From assembly GCA_027627705.1 (NCBI GenBank), contig CP091242.1:2906503-2970502 (forward strand): 64,000 nt of DNA, in the 5' to 3' direction. Positions 52,318 to 61,878 of this stretch are shown in pieces. Positions within the stretch are counted from its first letter, which is position 1, and the number at the start of each line of letters is the position of its first letter. Source of the DNA: Hyphomonadaceae bacterium BL14. Its GTDB lineage: Bacteria; Pseudomonadota; Alphaproteobacteria; Caulobacterales; Maricaulaceae. The notes beneath the pieces are model-generated. The model worked only from the letters and a program-made list of their open reading frames with translations, did not search any database and was not told the origin of the DNA. A program made the translations under genes and the position numbers.

Positions 52318-52752
52318 TTACGGGGTGCGCACACTCGCCGCCTCCATGGCTTCGGCAGCGGCGTCAAACACCAGCAGGATGGAGCCATGGCGCTGGCGGT
52401 AGGCACGTGCGCCCTCCAACACCGCCAAGCCGGCGAATCGTCCCGGAGGCGGGGCGGCGTCCGACTGGAGCATGGCTTTGAGCCCTTCACGCGCCTGGAG
52501 GATCTCTTCAGGCGTAGCCCCGAGCGCGGCCCGTGCAAACACCGAGGCGCTGGCCTGACCGAGCGCGCAAGCGCGCACTTCCAAGCCAAGCGCGCTGACT
52601 CGCCCGTCCTCCAGACACAGGTCGAGATCCAGTTCCGACCCGCAAATGCGCGACACTTTGCGTGCGCTCCCGTGCGGCGCTTCCAGGCGGCCGATATGGG
52701 GAATGTCGGCGGCCAGCGCGATCAGGTCGGGGGTGTACGGGTCTGCGGTCAT
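52318..52752 (-). CDS. Iron-sulfur cluster assembly scaffold (IscU/NifU N-type)
   Basis: A 144-residue protein resembling IscU/NifU N-terminal: LIALAADIPHIGRLEAPHGS, SRICGSELDLDLCLEDGRVS, ALGLEVRACALGQASASVFA. The Cys at RICGSE and RACALGQAS are the usual first and second ligands; the third Cys seems absent, as in the divergent group commonly found next to yidD. A full scaffold function is therefore uncertain. Confidence 0.78.
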   Translation of the reverse strand: MTADPYTPDLIALAADIPHIGRLEAPHGSARKVSRICGSELDLDLCLEDGRVSALGLEVRACALGQASASVFARAALGATPEEILQAREGLKAMLQSDAAPPPGRFAGLAVLEGARAYRQRHGSILLVFDAAAEAMEAASVRTP

Positions 52753-52852
52753 GGAGCGTGAACGCCGCAATGAACGGTTCGGTTCAAAACATTAGGAACC
52801 CGTCCGGAATGCCGCTGGCAGGCGGCTGGCAGGCTGTCGGTCCCCGGCACCA

Positions 52853-54241
52853 TCATGGCGTGACCCGCCAGACCGACCCCTCGGGTCCGTCATCGACCAT
52901 TACGCCAAGGGCATCGAGCTCTGTCCGCAATGCGTCGGCGCGGGCGAAATCCTTGCCCGCCCGGGCAAGCGCCCGTGCGTCGATCAACGTATCAATCTGA
53001 GCGCGGCGCTCCGCGCTCAGGGCGTCAATGCCAAACCAGGCGTCAGGATCGCTCTGGAACAGACCCAGAAGGGTGCCAGCCGCGATGAGCTCGCCCTTGG
53101 CCTGCGCGCGTTCAGCGTCCATCTCGGCCTTGTTGGCGCGCCCGGCGATCTCGAACAGGGCGGCCAGCGCCCTGGGCGTATTGAGATCGTCCATAAGTGC
53201 GTCAAGTACTGCAGCGGGCGGCTCGGTCTGAGCGGCCTCCACCGCGTTCAGCCGCCGCAGCACGCCATAGAGCCGGTCCAGGCTCTTGCGCGCCTGCTCG
53301 ATGAGCTTGCTTGTCCAGTCCAGTGGCGCGCGGTAATGGCCAGACAGGAGCCCGTAGCGGATCACCTCTCCGCGCAAGCCGTCAGCCAGCATTGTGTGGA
53401 CGGTCACAACATTGCCCTGCGACTTGCTCATCTTCTCCGCTTGCATGGAGAGAAAGCCATTGTGCAGCCAGTAATTGGCCAGCGGCCTGCCGCCATGGGC
53501 GCAGACCGACTGGGCGATTTCGTTCTCATGGTGGGGAAACACCAGATCAACCCCGCCGCCATGGATGTCGATGGTCTCGCCCAGCGACGTCTCGATCATC
53601 GCGGAGCATTCGATGTGCCAGCCCGGCCGCCCGCGTCCCCACGGGCTGTCCCAGCCCGGATCTTCCGGCCTGGCGGGTTTCCACAGGACGAAGTCGCCAG
53701 GGTCCTTTTTATAAGGTGCCACCTCCACCCGTGCGCCGGCGAGCATGTCGTCGAGCGAGCGGCGGGAAAAATCGCCATAGGCTTGGTAGGCCGTGACAGA
53801 GAACAGTACGTGACCCTGTTCGGCATAGGCGTGACCGCCGCCGACAAGGCGTTCGATGAAGGCGATGATTTCAGGCATAGCGCCGGTGGCGGTCGGCTCG
53901 AAGGTCTTGGGCAGAACATTCAGCGCGGCGGCGTCCTCATGATAAATTTTGGTGTACCTTTGGGTGATCGCTGAAATATCGACGCCTTCCTCGGCGGCCT
54001 TGGCGTTGATCTTGTCGTCCACGTCGGTGAAATTGCGCGAGAACAGCACCGCGTCTTCGCCGTACAGATGGCGCAGCAGACGGAAGAGCACGTCAAAGAC
54101 CACTTCGGGCCGGAAATTGCCCACATGGGCGGGCGCGTAGACCGTGGGCCCACACACATACATCGTCACCCGCCCGGGATCCTGCGGGACAAAGTCCCGC
54201 TTGCGGCGTGCGGCGGTGTCGTAAAGGCGCAAGGCGGTCAT
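52853..54241 (-). CDS. cysS: Cysteinyl-tRNA synthetase
   Basis: A 462-residue class I synthetase. The HIGH-like motif is [10 protein letters not shown], the second signature is KMSKS in [10 protein letters not shown], and the zinc ligands are in [17 protein letters not shown] and [11 protein letters not shown]. The DALR-like C-terminal domain is present. ATG 54241 was chosen because residues match the family start; the frame runs 29 codons further upstream without support. Confidence 0.96.
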   Translation of the reverse strand: MTALRLYDTAARRKRDFVPQDPGRVTMYVCGPTVYAPAHVGNFRPEVVFDVLFRLLRHLYGEDAVLFSRNFTDVDDKINAKAAEEGVDISAITQRYTKIYHEDAAALNVLPKTFEPTATGAMPEIIAFIERLVGGGHAYAEQGHVLFSVTAYQAYGDFSRRSLDDMLAGARVEVAPYKKDPGDFVLWKPARPEDPGWDSPWGRGRPGWHIECSAMIETSLGETIDIHGGGVDLVFPHHENEIAQSVCAHGGRPLANYWLHNGFLSMQAEKMSKSQGNVVTVHTMLADGLRGEVIRYGLLSGHYRAPLDWTSKLIEQARKSLDRLYGVLRRLNAVEAAQTEPPAAVLDALMDDLNTPRALAALFEIAGRANKAEMDAERAQAKGELIAAGTLLGLFQSDPDAWFGIDALSAERRAQIDTLIDARALARAGKDFARADALRTELDALGVMVDDGPEGSVWRVTP

Positions 54242-54307
54242 GACAGCTCTTTGGTGATGCAGATTGAACGGGCCGCTGGCCCGCTGGCGCAGTGCTCTCA
54301 AGGGGTC

Positions 54308-54325
54308 TACACTGACCCTTGTGTA
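54308..54325. promoter_or_regulatory. Short inverted repeat in the cysS-folE gap
   Basis: TACAC and GTGTA flank an 8-base spacer. This could be an operator but is short enough to occur by chance. Confidence 0.2.
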
Positions 54326-54530
54326 CAAAAAAGGGGGAAGGCCGCATTGGATTCCCCAATCGGACGCCTACTTTACCGCCGGGCGCAATGGGGATAGCCA
54401 CGCGCTCCGGATATAAACCAATGACCCGGCGCAAGCCCAGCGGATCTGTTCGCTGCCTTCGCTGGATCCGGAAACCGGTACTTCGGGCAGGGTCGACCTG
54501 TCCGCCCGTCAACGAAAGGATCCGCGTTCC

Positions 54531-55157
54531 ATGGACGCCATGACTGACAAGACGAACCTGGACGCTGCGCCAGCCGATCTCGCCCGCCCGACCCGCGCAG
54601 AGGCTGAAGAAGCCGTACGCACACTCATCCGCTGGGCCGGAGATGATCCGCGTCGTGAAGGTCTGCTGGAAACGCCCAAGCGCGTGGCCAAGGCCTATGA
54701 GGAATGGTTCCGCGGCTATGGCGAGAACCCGGTCGAAATTCTCGGCAAGCGGTTCGAGGACGTGCAGGGGTATGACGACATGGTCATGCTCACCCATATC
54801 GACGTGGAATCGCACTGCGAGCACCACATTGCGCCGATCATCGGCACGGCCTGCGTGGCTTACCTGCCTGACCGCGCTGTAGTAGGCATCTCCAAAATCG
54901 CCAAGGTGGTCGAGGCCTTCTCCAAGCGTCTGCAGACCCAGGAGACCATGACCGCCCAGATCGCTGATGCGATCACCGAAGCGATGAATCCGCGCGGCGT
55001 GGCGATCTTTGTCGACGCCAAGCACCAGTGCATGACCACGCGCGGTGTGCATCATCCGAATGTGTCGACTATCACGACTACTTTCACCGGTGAGTTCAAG
55101 GCCAACCCCGAACTGCGCGAGCGCTTCATGCGCCTGTGCGAGCGCTCGGCTCGATAA
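54531..55157 (+). CDS. folE: GTP cyclohydrolase I
   Basis: A 208-residue enzyme converting GTP to 7,8-dihydroneopterin triphosphate, the first step of folate synthesis. Zinc and catalytic residues are in IDVESHCEHHIAPIIG and AKHQCMTTRGVHHP; SKIAKVVEAFSKRLQTQE is also conserved. An AAAGGA site lies 10 bases upstream. It is divergent from cysS and closed by the terminator at 55182. Confidence 0.96.
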   Translation: MDAMTDKTNLDAAPADLARPTRAEAEEAVRTLIRWAGDDPRREGLLETPKRVAKAYEEWFRGYGENPVEILGKRFEDVQGYDDMVMLTHIDVESHCEHHIAPIIGTACVAYLPDRAVVGISKIAKVVEAFSKRLQTQETMTAQIADAITEAMNPRGVAIFVDAKHQCMTTRGVHHPNVSTITTTFTGEFKANPELRERFMRLCERSAR

Positions 55158-55181
55158 GGTCTGAGCCAATCTGAAGAAATA

Positions 55182-55210
55182 AGCCCCGGCGCACTGTGCC
55201 GGGGCTTTTT
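55182..55210 (+). terminator. Rho-independent terminator after folE
   Basis: AGCCCCGGC and GCCGGGGCT form a 9-bp stem with a 7-base loop, followed by five T (55206-55210). It can also serve the converging pstS gene. Confidence 0.88.
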
Positions 55211-55233
55211 CATTGCCGATTGAAGTACCAGGA

Positions 55234-56454
55234 CTATTCCGGCGAGCCCATCGGGGTCAGGGCGCGGGCGCGCTCGGCCTCGCTGGTGCGGCGCTCTTCG
55301 GGCAGAGCGATCAGGCCGCGATCGCCGAGATAGCCGAACGGCCCCCACGCCTCGTCATCGGTAAGCTCCTCGATGAACGCGCGCAGGCCCGGCACGATGC
55401 CGTCATGCTGGTTCTTCACATAGACATACATGGAGCGCGAGATCGGATACTCGCCCGACGAGATCATGTCATAGGCAGGGGCCACGCCGTCAATCTGCGC
55501 GCCCTGTACCCGGTCAGCATTCTGTTCCAGATACGAGTATCCAAAGACACCGAACATGCCCGGCGTATTGTTGACAGTGCGTACGATCACATTGTCGTCC
55601 TCGCCGCCATCAATCCAGGCCCCGTCCTCGCGCAGCCGGCTGGCCAGCGTGTTGAACCGCACCCGGTCGCTGGCGCGCAACGCGTCCATGCAGGCGATCT
55701 TGCGGGCACCGGCATTGATGCCGAGCTCGATCCAGGCGTCGCGCGTACCGGACGTGGGCGGCGGGCCGAACACCTCGATGCGTTCCGCCGGCAGGTTGGA
55801 ATCGACCTCTGACCAGCGTTGGTAGGGGTTGGCGATGAACGTCGCGCAATCATGTCCGGCCACGTCGGCATGGCTGACCCCCTCGCGCAGCACGCCGTTC
55901 GCCGTGAACATCGCTTCGCCATCACCGGTCACCGGCATCGGGATTTCTGCAGCCAGGGCCAGATAAATGTCCTCCAGATCAAAATCGACCGCGTCGGCAT
56001 TGGTGGAGTTGGCCAGCACGATGCCGTCAAACCCGATGCGGATCTCGGTGATCGCGGTCACGCCGTTATCACGGCAAAGCTGGAACTCGGTGGCCAGCAT
56101 GCGGCGCGAGGCGCCGGTCATGTCGGGGTAGTCCAGCCCGACACCGGCGCAGAACAGGCTCATGCCTCCGCCCGTCCCGACCGATTCCACAACCGGGGTG
56201 GGAAACTCGGTCTTGGCCCCGAAATTCTCCGCCACAGCTGTAGTGAACGGGAACACGGTGGAGGAGCCCACAATGCGCAGGCCCTGGCGGCCTCCGCCGC
56301 GCCGGGCGGTGCCGTCCGTATTCGGAGCGGCTTCGCCCTGATCGGTGGTTTCGGTGGTTTCTTCGCCCAGCGTGATGACCTCGCGCGGCTCACCGCACGC
56401 AGCCAGAAGCGCCAGCGCGGCGGCGCCGGCGGACAGGTGGAAAAGACGGGTCAT
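55234..56454 (-). CDS. pstS: Phosphate-binding lipoprotein (PstS-like)
   Basis: A 406-residue substrate-binding protein with lipobox (LLAAC at about 17-21) and an acidic linker. Phosphate-binding features are RIVGSSTVFPF, ESVGTGGGMSLFCAG, TGASRRM, FGPPPTSGTRDAWIE and the C-terminal YPISRSMYVYVKNQ. PstS delivers phosphate to the PstCAB permease, which is not in this window. Start at 56454 chosen for the signal peptide MTRLFHLSAGAAALAL; an ATG 12 bases earlier is possible. Confidence 0.9.
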   Translation of the reverse strand: MTRLFHLSAGAAALALLAACGEPREVITLGEETTETTDQGEAAPNTDGTARRGGGRQGLRIVGSSTVFPFTTAVAENFGAKTEFPTPVVESVGTGGGMSLFCAGVGLDYPDMTGASRRMLATEFQLCRDNGVTAITEIRIGFDGIVLANSTNADAVDFDLEDIYLALAAEIPMPVTGDGEAMFTANGVLREGVSHADVAGHDCATFIANPYQRWSEVDSNLPAERIEVFGPPPTSGTRDAWIELGINAGARKIACMDALRASDRVRFNTLASRLREDGAWIDGGEDDNVIVRTVNNTPGMFGVFGYSYLEQNADRVQGAQIDGVAPAYDMISSGEYPISRSMYVYVKNQHDGIVPGLRAFIEELTDDEAWGPFGYLGDRGLIALPEERRTSEAERARALTPMGSPE

Positions 56455-56620
56455 GATGTGTGTCATCCCTGCATTCGCATGGAGCGCGCGGCGCGCGCCC
56501 GGATGTCTCAAGGGTATGCCTGCGTGAGCCCCTTGCTGGCAAGGCGAACCGGGCACCGCGCGCATGAAGTTTTTGCGACTGCATGGGCGCTGGATGGCCG
56601 GCCGCCTTTACGTGCGCTGT

Positions 56621-56670
56621 ACCATGTGAAAGATTTCACTGATGCCGCATGCAATTTTCCTTTACATGGT
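56621..56670 (+). promoter_or_regulatory. Nested inverted repeats upstream of the decarboxylase gene
   Basis: ACCATGT (56621-56627) pairs with ACATGGT (56664-56670), and within it GTGAAA-GA-TTTCAC (56626-56639) is a perfect 6-bp palindrome. They lie 82-131 bases before the decarboxylase start and could be a regulator site or a leader RNA structure. Confidence 0.4.
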
Positions 56671-56751
56671 CACGCAATGCGCATATCTCGCGCATCCCGG
56701 CGGAGGTGACGATGCCGGATTGGGTTAACTGCAATCAGGGGGTCACGTGCG

Positions 56752-58023
56752 TTGGCACAATACCATACTCCCCTGGACCTGGTCCGCTCTCGGCCTGTTG
56801 AAGGCCCGGTCGCCTGCGCGCGTCCGGACCGGCTGACAGCCGCAGCTTCCTGGTTCCAGGACAATTTTCCCGGCGAGGTTCTCTACGCCGTCAAGGCCAA
56901 CCCGTCCGCGTGGGTGATCGACACCCTGTACGCGGCCGGAATCCGCTGGTTTGACGTCGCCTCTCTGCCGGAAGTCGAACTGATCGCCGCCCGTTGCCCG
57001 GGCGCGACCATGGCGTTCATGCACCCGGTCAAAAGCCGCCATGCCATCCGCACGGCGTATTTCGATCATGGCGTGAAGATTTTCGTGCTCGACTGCGAAG
57101 CCGAGCTTGAGAAAGTTCTCGCCGAGACCGGGCACGCGTCCGACCTGACGCTGGTTGTGCGTCTGGCGGTGTCCAATGACGGTGCCACTTTGCCGCTGGC
57201 CGGCAAGTTCGGCGCCGGCGAGGCCGAAGCGCCCGACCTGATCCGCCGCGCCCGAGCCCATGCGGCCGAGCTGGGCGTCAGCTTCCATGTCGGCAGCCAG
57301 TGCATGGCACCCAGCGCCTATCGCTCGGCGATGATGGAGGCCTCGCGCCTGATCGTGAAAGCGGGCGTGACGGTGGACATCGTGGATGTGGGCGGGGGCT
57401 TCCCTGCCATCTATCCCGGCATGACGCCGCCGCCGATGAGCGAATTCGTCGGCGCGATCCGCAGCGCGTTCGAGGACATGATGGTCCTGTCCAACGCCGA
57501 CCTGTGGTGCGAGCCGGGCCGGGCGTTGATCGCCGAGGCCGTGTCGATCCTGACCCGCGTCGAGCTGGTCAAGGGCGACGCCGTGTACATGAATGACGGC
57601 TCCTATGGCTGCCTGTTCGACATTGTGCACGCCAAATGGCCGTTCCCGATCCGGGTGCACCGCCGTCACGGAACGCCATCCGAAGAGGCTGGGCTGTACA
57701 AGCTGTACGGGCCAACCTGTGATTCCATCGATTCCATGCCGGGGCCGTACGCCCTGCCGGCGGATCTGATGGAAGGCGATGTCATCGAGTTCGGTATGCT
57801 CGGTGCCTATGGCACGGCCATGGCGACGCGCTTTAACGGCTTCGGGGATGTGGAGACTGTCGAGGTCGCCGACTTCCCTTGGCGGTCCATGTATGATGAA
57901 ACCGAAACCTCCGAGGCCGCTCCGGCCACGGGCGATGAGGGCGGGCGCGTCGTGCCGTTTGCACGCGGACTGCGCCGCAGACGCCATCGCCTGATGAAAA
58001 ACCGAATGATGAAGAGGCGCTGA
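56752..58023 (+). CDS. Type III PLP-dependent decarboxylase (ornithine/lysine-type)
   Basis: A 423-residue alanine-racemase-fold decarboxylase. The PLP Lys is K48 in LYAVKANP, VRLAVSNDGATLPLAGKFGA and SFHVGSQC follow, DIVDVGGGFPAIYPG is the glycine-rich phosphate loop, and GPTCDSIDSM (Cys about 323) is the active-site Cys of ODC. Such alphaproteobacterial enzymes decarboxylate ornithine and/or lysine to putrescine/cadaverine. The only fitting start is TTG 56752, supported by AGGGGG 9 bases before. The Arg-rich C-terminus (GLRRRRHRLMKNRMMKRR) is unusual. The ATG of the next gene overlaps its stop. Confidence 0.9.
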   Translation: MAQYHTPLDLVRSRPVEGPVACARPDRLTAAASWFQDNFPGEVLYAVKANPSAWVIDTLYAAGIRWFDVASLPEVELIAARCPGATMAFMHPVKSRHAIRTAYFDHGVKIFVLDCEAELEKVLAETGHASDLTLVVRLAVSNDGATLPLAGKFGAGEAEAPDLIRRARAHAAELGVSFHVGSQCMAPSAYRSAMMEASRLIVKAGVTVDIVDVGGGFPAIYPGMTPPPMSEFVGAIRSAFEDMMVLSNADLWCEPGRALIAEAVSILTRVELVKGDAVYMNDGSYGCLFDIVHAKWPFPIRVHRRHGTPSEEAGLYKLYGPTCDSIDSMPGPYALPADLMEGDVIEFGMLGAYGTAMATRFNGFGDVETVEVADFPWRSMYDETETSEAAPATGDEGGRVVPFARGLRRRRHRLMKNRMMKRR

Positions 58024-59069
58024 TGACCGAAAATTCCCAACGCAAGGCCGAGCTGCTCGCCAGCCCGGTCGAGCATATCGACATCGCCTCCTTCGACGGG
58101 CGCGTGATCATTGATGCGTGGGAGAAGATGAGCTTCTCCTCGCGCGATGCCGCGCGCGCTGCGCGCATCCTCGGCGCGGCCGTGGCCGACCCGGATTGCT
58201 CGGTGATCCTGACGCTGGCCGGTTCGACCTCGGCGGGCGGCTGCATGCATGTCTGGCGCGACATGATCCGCCACAACATGGTGGACGCCATCGTGGCCAC
58301 CGGCGCGTCCATCGTGGACATGGATTTCTTCGAGGCGCTGGGCTTCAAGCACTATCAGGCCCATGAAGTGCCGGACGACCGTGTGCTGCGCGAGCTCTAT
58401 ATTGACCGCATCTACGACACCTATATCGACGAGGAAGAGCTGCAGACCACCGATCACACGATCGGCGATATCGCCAATTCCCTGCCGGCCAAACCGATCT
58501 CCAGCCGTGGCTTCATCAAGGCGATGGGCAAGTGGCTGGCTGACGGCAACGCCAAGAAGGAAGGCTCTCTGATTGAAGAGTGCTACAAGCACGGCGTGCC
58601 TATCTTCGTGCCGGCGTTTGCCGACTGCTCGGCGGGCTTTGGCCTCGTGAAGCACCAGGTCGAGCGGATGAAGGCGGGCAAGCCTTATCTCTCCATCGAC
58701 GCAGTGGCCGATTTCCGTGAGCTGACGGATATCAAGATCAAGGCAGGCAAGACCGGCCTGTTCATGGTTGGTGGCGGCGTGCCGAAAAACTTCGCCCAGG
58801 ACACGGTCGTATGCGCCGAAATCCTCGGTCACGAGGTGCCGATGCACGAATACGCCGTGCAGATCACGGTGGCCGACGTGCGCGACGGTGCCTGTTCGTC
58901 CTCGACGCTGAAAGAAGCCTGCTCGTGGGGCAAGGTGGACGTGACGCTGGAGCAGATGGTGTTTGCCGAAGCTACCACTGTGGCACCGGTGATCGTGTCG
59001 GACGTGTTCCATCGCGGTGCCTGGAAAACCCGGCCGCGCCGCCGCTTTGCGGATATGTTCGAGGACTGA
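58023..59069 (+). CDS. Deoxyhypusine synthase homologue (bacterial homospermidine-type)
   Basis: A 348-residue protein of the deoxyhypusine synthase family. Conserved parts are LAGSTSAGGCMHVWRDMIRH, VDAIVATGASIVDMDFFEAL, and the active-site EACSWGKVDV with K304 in place of the eukaryotic imine Lys. Bacteria lack eIF5A, so the eukaryotic reaction is unlikely; family members in bacteria have been proposed to make homospermidine or related polyamines. Placed directly after the decarboxylase with TGATG overlap, it probably uses the putrescine made there. This function is inferred. Confidence 0.9.
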   Translation: MTENSQRKAELLASPVEHIDIASFDGRVIIDAWEKMSFSSRDAARAARILGAAVADPDCSVILTLAGSTSAGGCMHVWRDMIRHNMVDAIVATGASIVDMDFFEALGFKHYQAHEVPDDRVLRELYIDRIYDTYIDEEELQTTDHTIGDIANSLPAKPISSRGFIKAMGKWLADGNAKKEGSLIEECYKHGVPIFVPAFADCSAGFGLVKHQVERMKAGKPYLSIDAVADFRELTDIKIKAGKTGLFMVGGGVPKNFAQDTVVCAEILGHEVPMHEYAVQITVADVRDGACSSSTLKEACSWGKVDVTLEQMVFAEATTVAPVIVSDVFHRGAWKTRPRRRFADMFED

Positions 59070-59103
59070 TCCGGATACGGATTGCGTCGACGCTTGAATC
59101 AAA

Positions 59104-59136
59104 CCCTTCGCCCCCTCTCTCAAGGGGGGCGAAGGG
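59104..59136 (+). terminator. Terminator after decarboxylase-DHS operon
   Basis: A perfect 12-bp stem (CCCTTCGCCCCC / GGGGGCGAAGGG) with a 9-base loop is followed by CTTTCG. The T tract is short. Confidence 0.75.
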
Positions 59137-59162
59137 CTTTCGTGACATGGCGGCAAAGCCCC

Positions 59163-60668
59163 TCAGTCCACCTGAGCGTTCTCGTCGATCTCGACCGGCA
59201 CAGACGGCGCAGCAGGCAAAGGCGGCAGATCGCCGTTCAGGGCGCGGATCAGCGCCGCATCCCGGCGATAGACATCGTGGACATAGCGCACCTGACCGAA
59301 CCGGTCGGACACCGCGGTGAAATACAGGATGTGCACCGGGATGCGGTTCTGCAGCCGCACCCGCCGCGTCTGGCGCGAGTCGAAAGCCGCGCGCACCTCG
59401 GCCGGGCTCCAGCCCTCGGCCCCCAGCACCCAGATCGCCAGCTCGACGGGATCGCGCACGCGCACGCAACCGGCTGAGTCGTCGCGCTGGGTGTTCAGAA
59501 AGCGGTTCTGGTGGGGCGTGTCGTGGATGTACACATTGTGCACATTGGGAAACAGGAATTTGACCTGACCCATGGCGTTGTTCGGGCCGGGCCGCTGGAT
59601 CACGCGGTAGCGCCGGTTGGCCCAGTCGGCATCGGCAGCGTTCACGCGCTGGCCGGTGTCGAGGTCCACCAGCTGATATCCATTGGCATAGGCCGATGCC
59701 GGATTGGTGCGAAACCGGCGCAGCCAGGTCTGGCCCAGGCTCATCGGCGTGTACCACCACGGATTAATCTCGACGATCCGCATGTCTTCGGAGAAGACCG
59801 GCGTCGACGTCCAGCGCGCGCCGATCTGGGCCTGGTGCACCCGCTCCACCGCGCCATTCGCCCATGCTTCCAGGCGGTAGTCGGCAATATTCACGCGGAT
59901 ATGGCGCGCTCCCAGGTCATCCGGCAGCCAACGCCAGCGCTCCAGATTGGCGCGCAACTGGTCGACGCGCTGGCCGTTTCCGGTGTTGAGCTCGCGCACG
60001 GTATCGGTACCCAGCACCCCATCTGCGGCGAGATTGTGCCGGGCCTGAAACCGCATCAGCGCCGTTTCCAGCCGGGCGTCGAACGCGTCTCCGATCGCCC
60101 CGGAGTGCTCAAGCAATCCCAGTTGGTACAAGCGTGCGCGCAGCGCGTCCACGCGCGCGCCGCTATCGCCCCGGCGCAGGCGCTCGCCTTCGGGCACCAG
60201 CACCGGCGCGGTGGGGGAGACGGTGCGCCGGATCAGCTCGCGGCGCAGCGCCTGATAATCGGCATGGGCCGGTGCCAGGGCCTCCAGCGCGGCGGCGATG
60301 GCCCCGCGCTCGCGTGCCTGGGCGTATTCGGTGAGCAGGTCGGCCGCGCGGTGCGGCGCGCTCCAGTCCGGGTTGAGGCGGCGCGGGTCGACCTGACCAT
60401 AGAGCAGATCCCCGGCGAGCTGGAACCAGGCGGCGCGCGCCAGAAGATCGCGGTCAGGGCCGGGTGCCAAGGCGCGCAAGTGGTCAGGATCGGGGTAGCG
60501 CGCGGGGTCCAGCCCGTGGGTCCAGGTTTCTGACAGAACACCGGCGAGCTCGGCGATTTCCCCGTCGCGCCAGGGTGTGTTCCAGGATTGGGCCAGAGCG
60601 CTGGTGGCCAGTGTGGCGCATATCGCCAGTGCGGACAGCGCGCCGCCCAAAGCCCTTACCCAACCCAT
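59163..60668 (-). CDS. L,D-transpeptidase (YcbB/LdtD-like)
   Basis: A 501-residue periplasmic protein with signal peptide (ALGGALSALAICATLATSAL), a scaffold domain (about 30-160), a peptidoglycan-binding domain (LRRGDSGARVDALRARLYQL, FQARHNLAADGVLGTDTVRE) and a YkuD catalytic domain with VYIHDTPHQNRFL and DDSAGCVRVRDP (catalytic Cys). It forms 3-3 crosslinks or attaches proteins to the wall. It converges with the DHS operon. Confidence 0.93.
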   Translation of the reverse strand: MGWVRALGGALSALAICATLATSALAQSWNTPWRDGEIAELAGVLSETWTHGLDPARYPDPDHLRALAPGPDRDLLARAAWFQLAGDLLYGQVDPRRLNPDWSAPHRAADLLTEYAQARERGAIAAALEALAPAHADYQALRRELIRRTVSPTAPVLVPEGERLRRGDSGARVDALRARLYQLGLLEHSGAIGDAFDARLETALMRFQARHNLAADGVLGTDTVRELNTGNGQRVDQLRANLERWRWLPDDLGARHIRVNIADYRLEAWANGAVERVHQAQIGARWTSTPVFSEDMRIVEINPWWYTPMSLGQTWLRRFRTNPASAYANGYQLVDLDTGQRVNAADADWANRRYRVIQRPGPNNAMGQVKFLFPNVHNVYIHDTPHQNRFLNTQRDDSAGCVRVRDPVELAIWVLGAEGWSPAEVRAAFDSRQTRRVRLQNRIPVHILYFTAVSDRFGQVRYVHDVYRRDAALIRALNGDLPPLPAAPSVPVEIDENAQVD

Positions 60669-60746
60669 GCGATTTGCTCCCCCCGGAGGCCGACACCGTT
60701 AGCCGAACGTTAACAAATCCGGTCCCCGGGGGGTAGTCAAAGTCGA

Positions 60747-61739
60747 TCAGGAATCAGTCAGGCCCGGCAGTTGCGGCGTCGCGCCATTCACGCGAACCTG
60801 GGCCGCCATCACCGACGCAGCGGCGCGATAGGCTTCCTGGGTATTTGCCGTTCCATCGACGATGTCCTGGCCCGCCGACAGCAGGGGGGTGTAGACACGC
60901 GTGCCATCGGCGTCGTCATCCACGGTGAACTCGCCCGCCGCGTGGAAAACGCTGTCCCAGGCCGCGCGGATGAGCGCCCAGTAGTCCGCAGTTTGCGCCC
61001 AGTACTGCTCGGCCGCCTGAACGCCAGCCAGCTCAGTGCGGCGGTAGGTGTTGATGCCGTGCTCACGCACCAGGGCGCGCTGCTCGCCATCGCGCAGCAC
61101 CAGCTTGGTGTTGTCCTGTTCATGGGTCCAGCCCCAGGCGGTGACGGTGTGGCGGTTAACCGCTTCGATCACATCATAGTCGTCGCGCGTGGTGCCATCG
61201 CGCCGGGGCAGGGGCCGCCAGCTGACCTCCGGCTCCCAGGTCGATGCGTTCACGCCATGGGTCCAGCGCGCGAGCCCGGCATAGCGTGGGCTGTCATCAA
61301 CCTGATAAACGGTTTGCGACCAGGCTCCGGCGGCCTGGTCCGCGGACAGATCGGCGAAGTCCCAAGTATTGAAACCGCGATAGCGCATCAGCCGCGCCGG
61401 CTCATAGGCCCAGTCCTGGCGCCAGTGCTTGATCACGATGGGCGCGTCGGGCGGACCCACCAGAAGCAGGTGCTGGAGCGAAATGAAATCGCTCTCGTCC
61501 GCGATCACATAGACCACTTCGCGCGCTGGCGTGACTTCCGCGTCATGCAGTTCGTAAGCCGCCTCTATGGGCAGGTGCTCGCGAAAATCGAAGGTGACGT
61601 CATATTCGCCGGCCATTGCCAGGATGGCTGTGCGATCCTGCTCCAGACGTGTTTGCGGCGTATCGGCCAGAGCCGCTGCCGCAGACATCACCACCGCCAG
61701 TCCGGCCGCGGTGATTCCACTCCATACATTCCGTCTCAT
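60747..61739 (-). CDS. Secreted DUF6607-like protein
   Basis: A 330-residue protein with a signal peptide (SGITAAGLAVVMSAAAALAD). The pattern VIKHWRQDWAYEPARLMRYR and GFNTWDF, then AGAWSQTVYQVDDSPRYAGL and DYDVIEAVNRHTVTAWGWTH EQDNTK is like the DUF6607 group, whose role is unknown but which is often next to TonB receptors. ATG 61739 follows GGGAG. It is divergent from a haem-type receptor and shares a Fur-like region with it, suggesting iron or haem uptake. Confidence 0.75.
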   Translation of the reverse strand: MRRNVWSGITAAGLAVVMSAAAALADTPQTRLEQDRTAILAMAGEYDVTFDFREHLPIEAAYELHDAEVTPAREVVYVIADESDFISLQHLLLVGPPDAPIVIKHWRQDWAYEPARLMRYRGFNTWDFADLSADQAAGAWSQTVYQVDDSPRYAGLARWTHGVNASTWEPEVSWRPLPRRDGTTRDDYDVIEAVNRHTVTAWGWTHEQDNTKLVLRDGEQRALVREHGINTYRRTELAGVQAAEQYWAQTADYWALIRAAWDSVFHAAGEFTVDDDADGTRVYTPLLSAGQDIVDGTANTQEAYRAAASVMAAQVRVNGATPQLPGLTDS

Positions 61740-61817
61740 CCATCTGTCTCCCGGGTGCGGGCGGCGGTGCGCCACCTCAGTCGTCATCCACCGACTGCAT
61801 ATTGCGAACGAGTCTGA

Positions 61818-61878
61818 CTTGCAAACGCAAATCATCTGAGCCATCAAACAGCGACTGAGAATGATTTGCAAGAGGAGG
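61818..61878. promoter_or_regulatory. Fur-like inverted repeats between DUF6607 gene and TonB receptor
   Basis: GCAAATCAT (61827-61835) and ATGATTTGC (61861-61869) form a perfect 9-bp inverted repeat, and TGAGAATGATTTGCAA (61856-61871) resembles classical Fur boxes of the TGAGAATGATT type. Each half also has a CTTGCAA flank. The site sits just before the receptor start. Confidence 0.6.

Noticed and set aside
54242..54530. Possible riboswitch or leader RNA before folE
   Set aside because: No conserved aptamer pattern was seen; only short repeats that could be chance.
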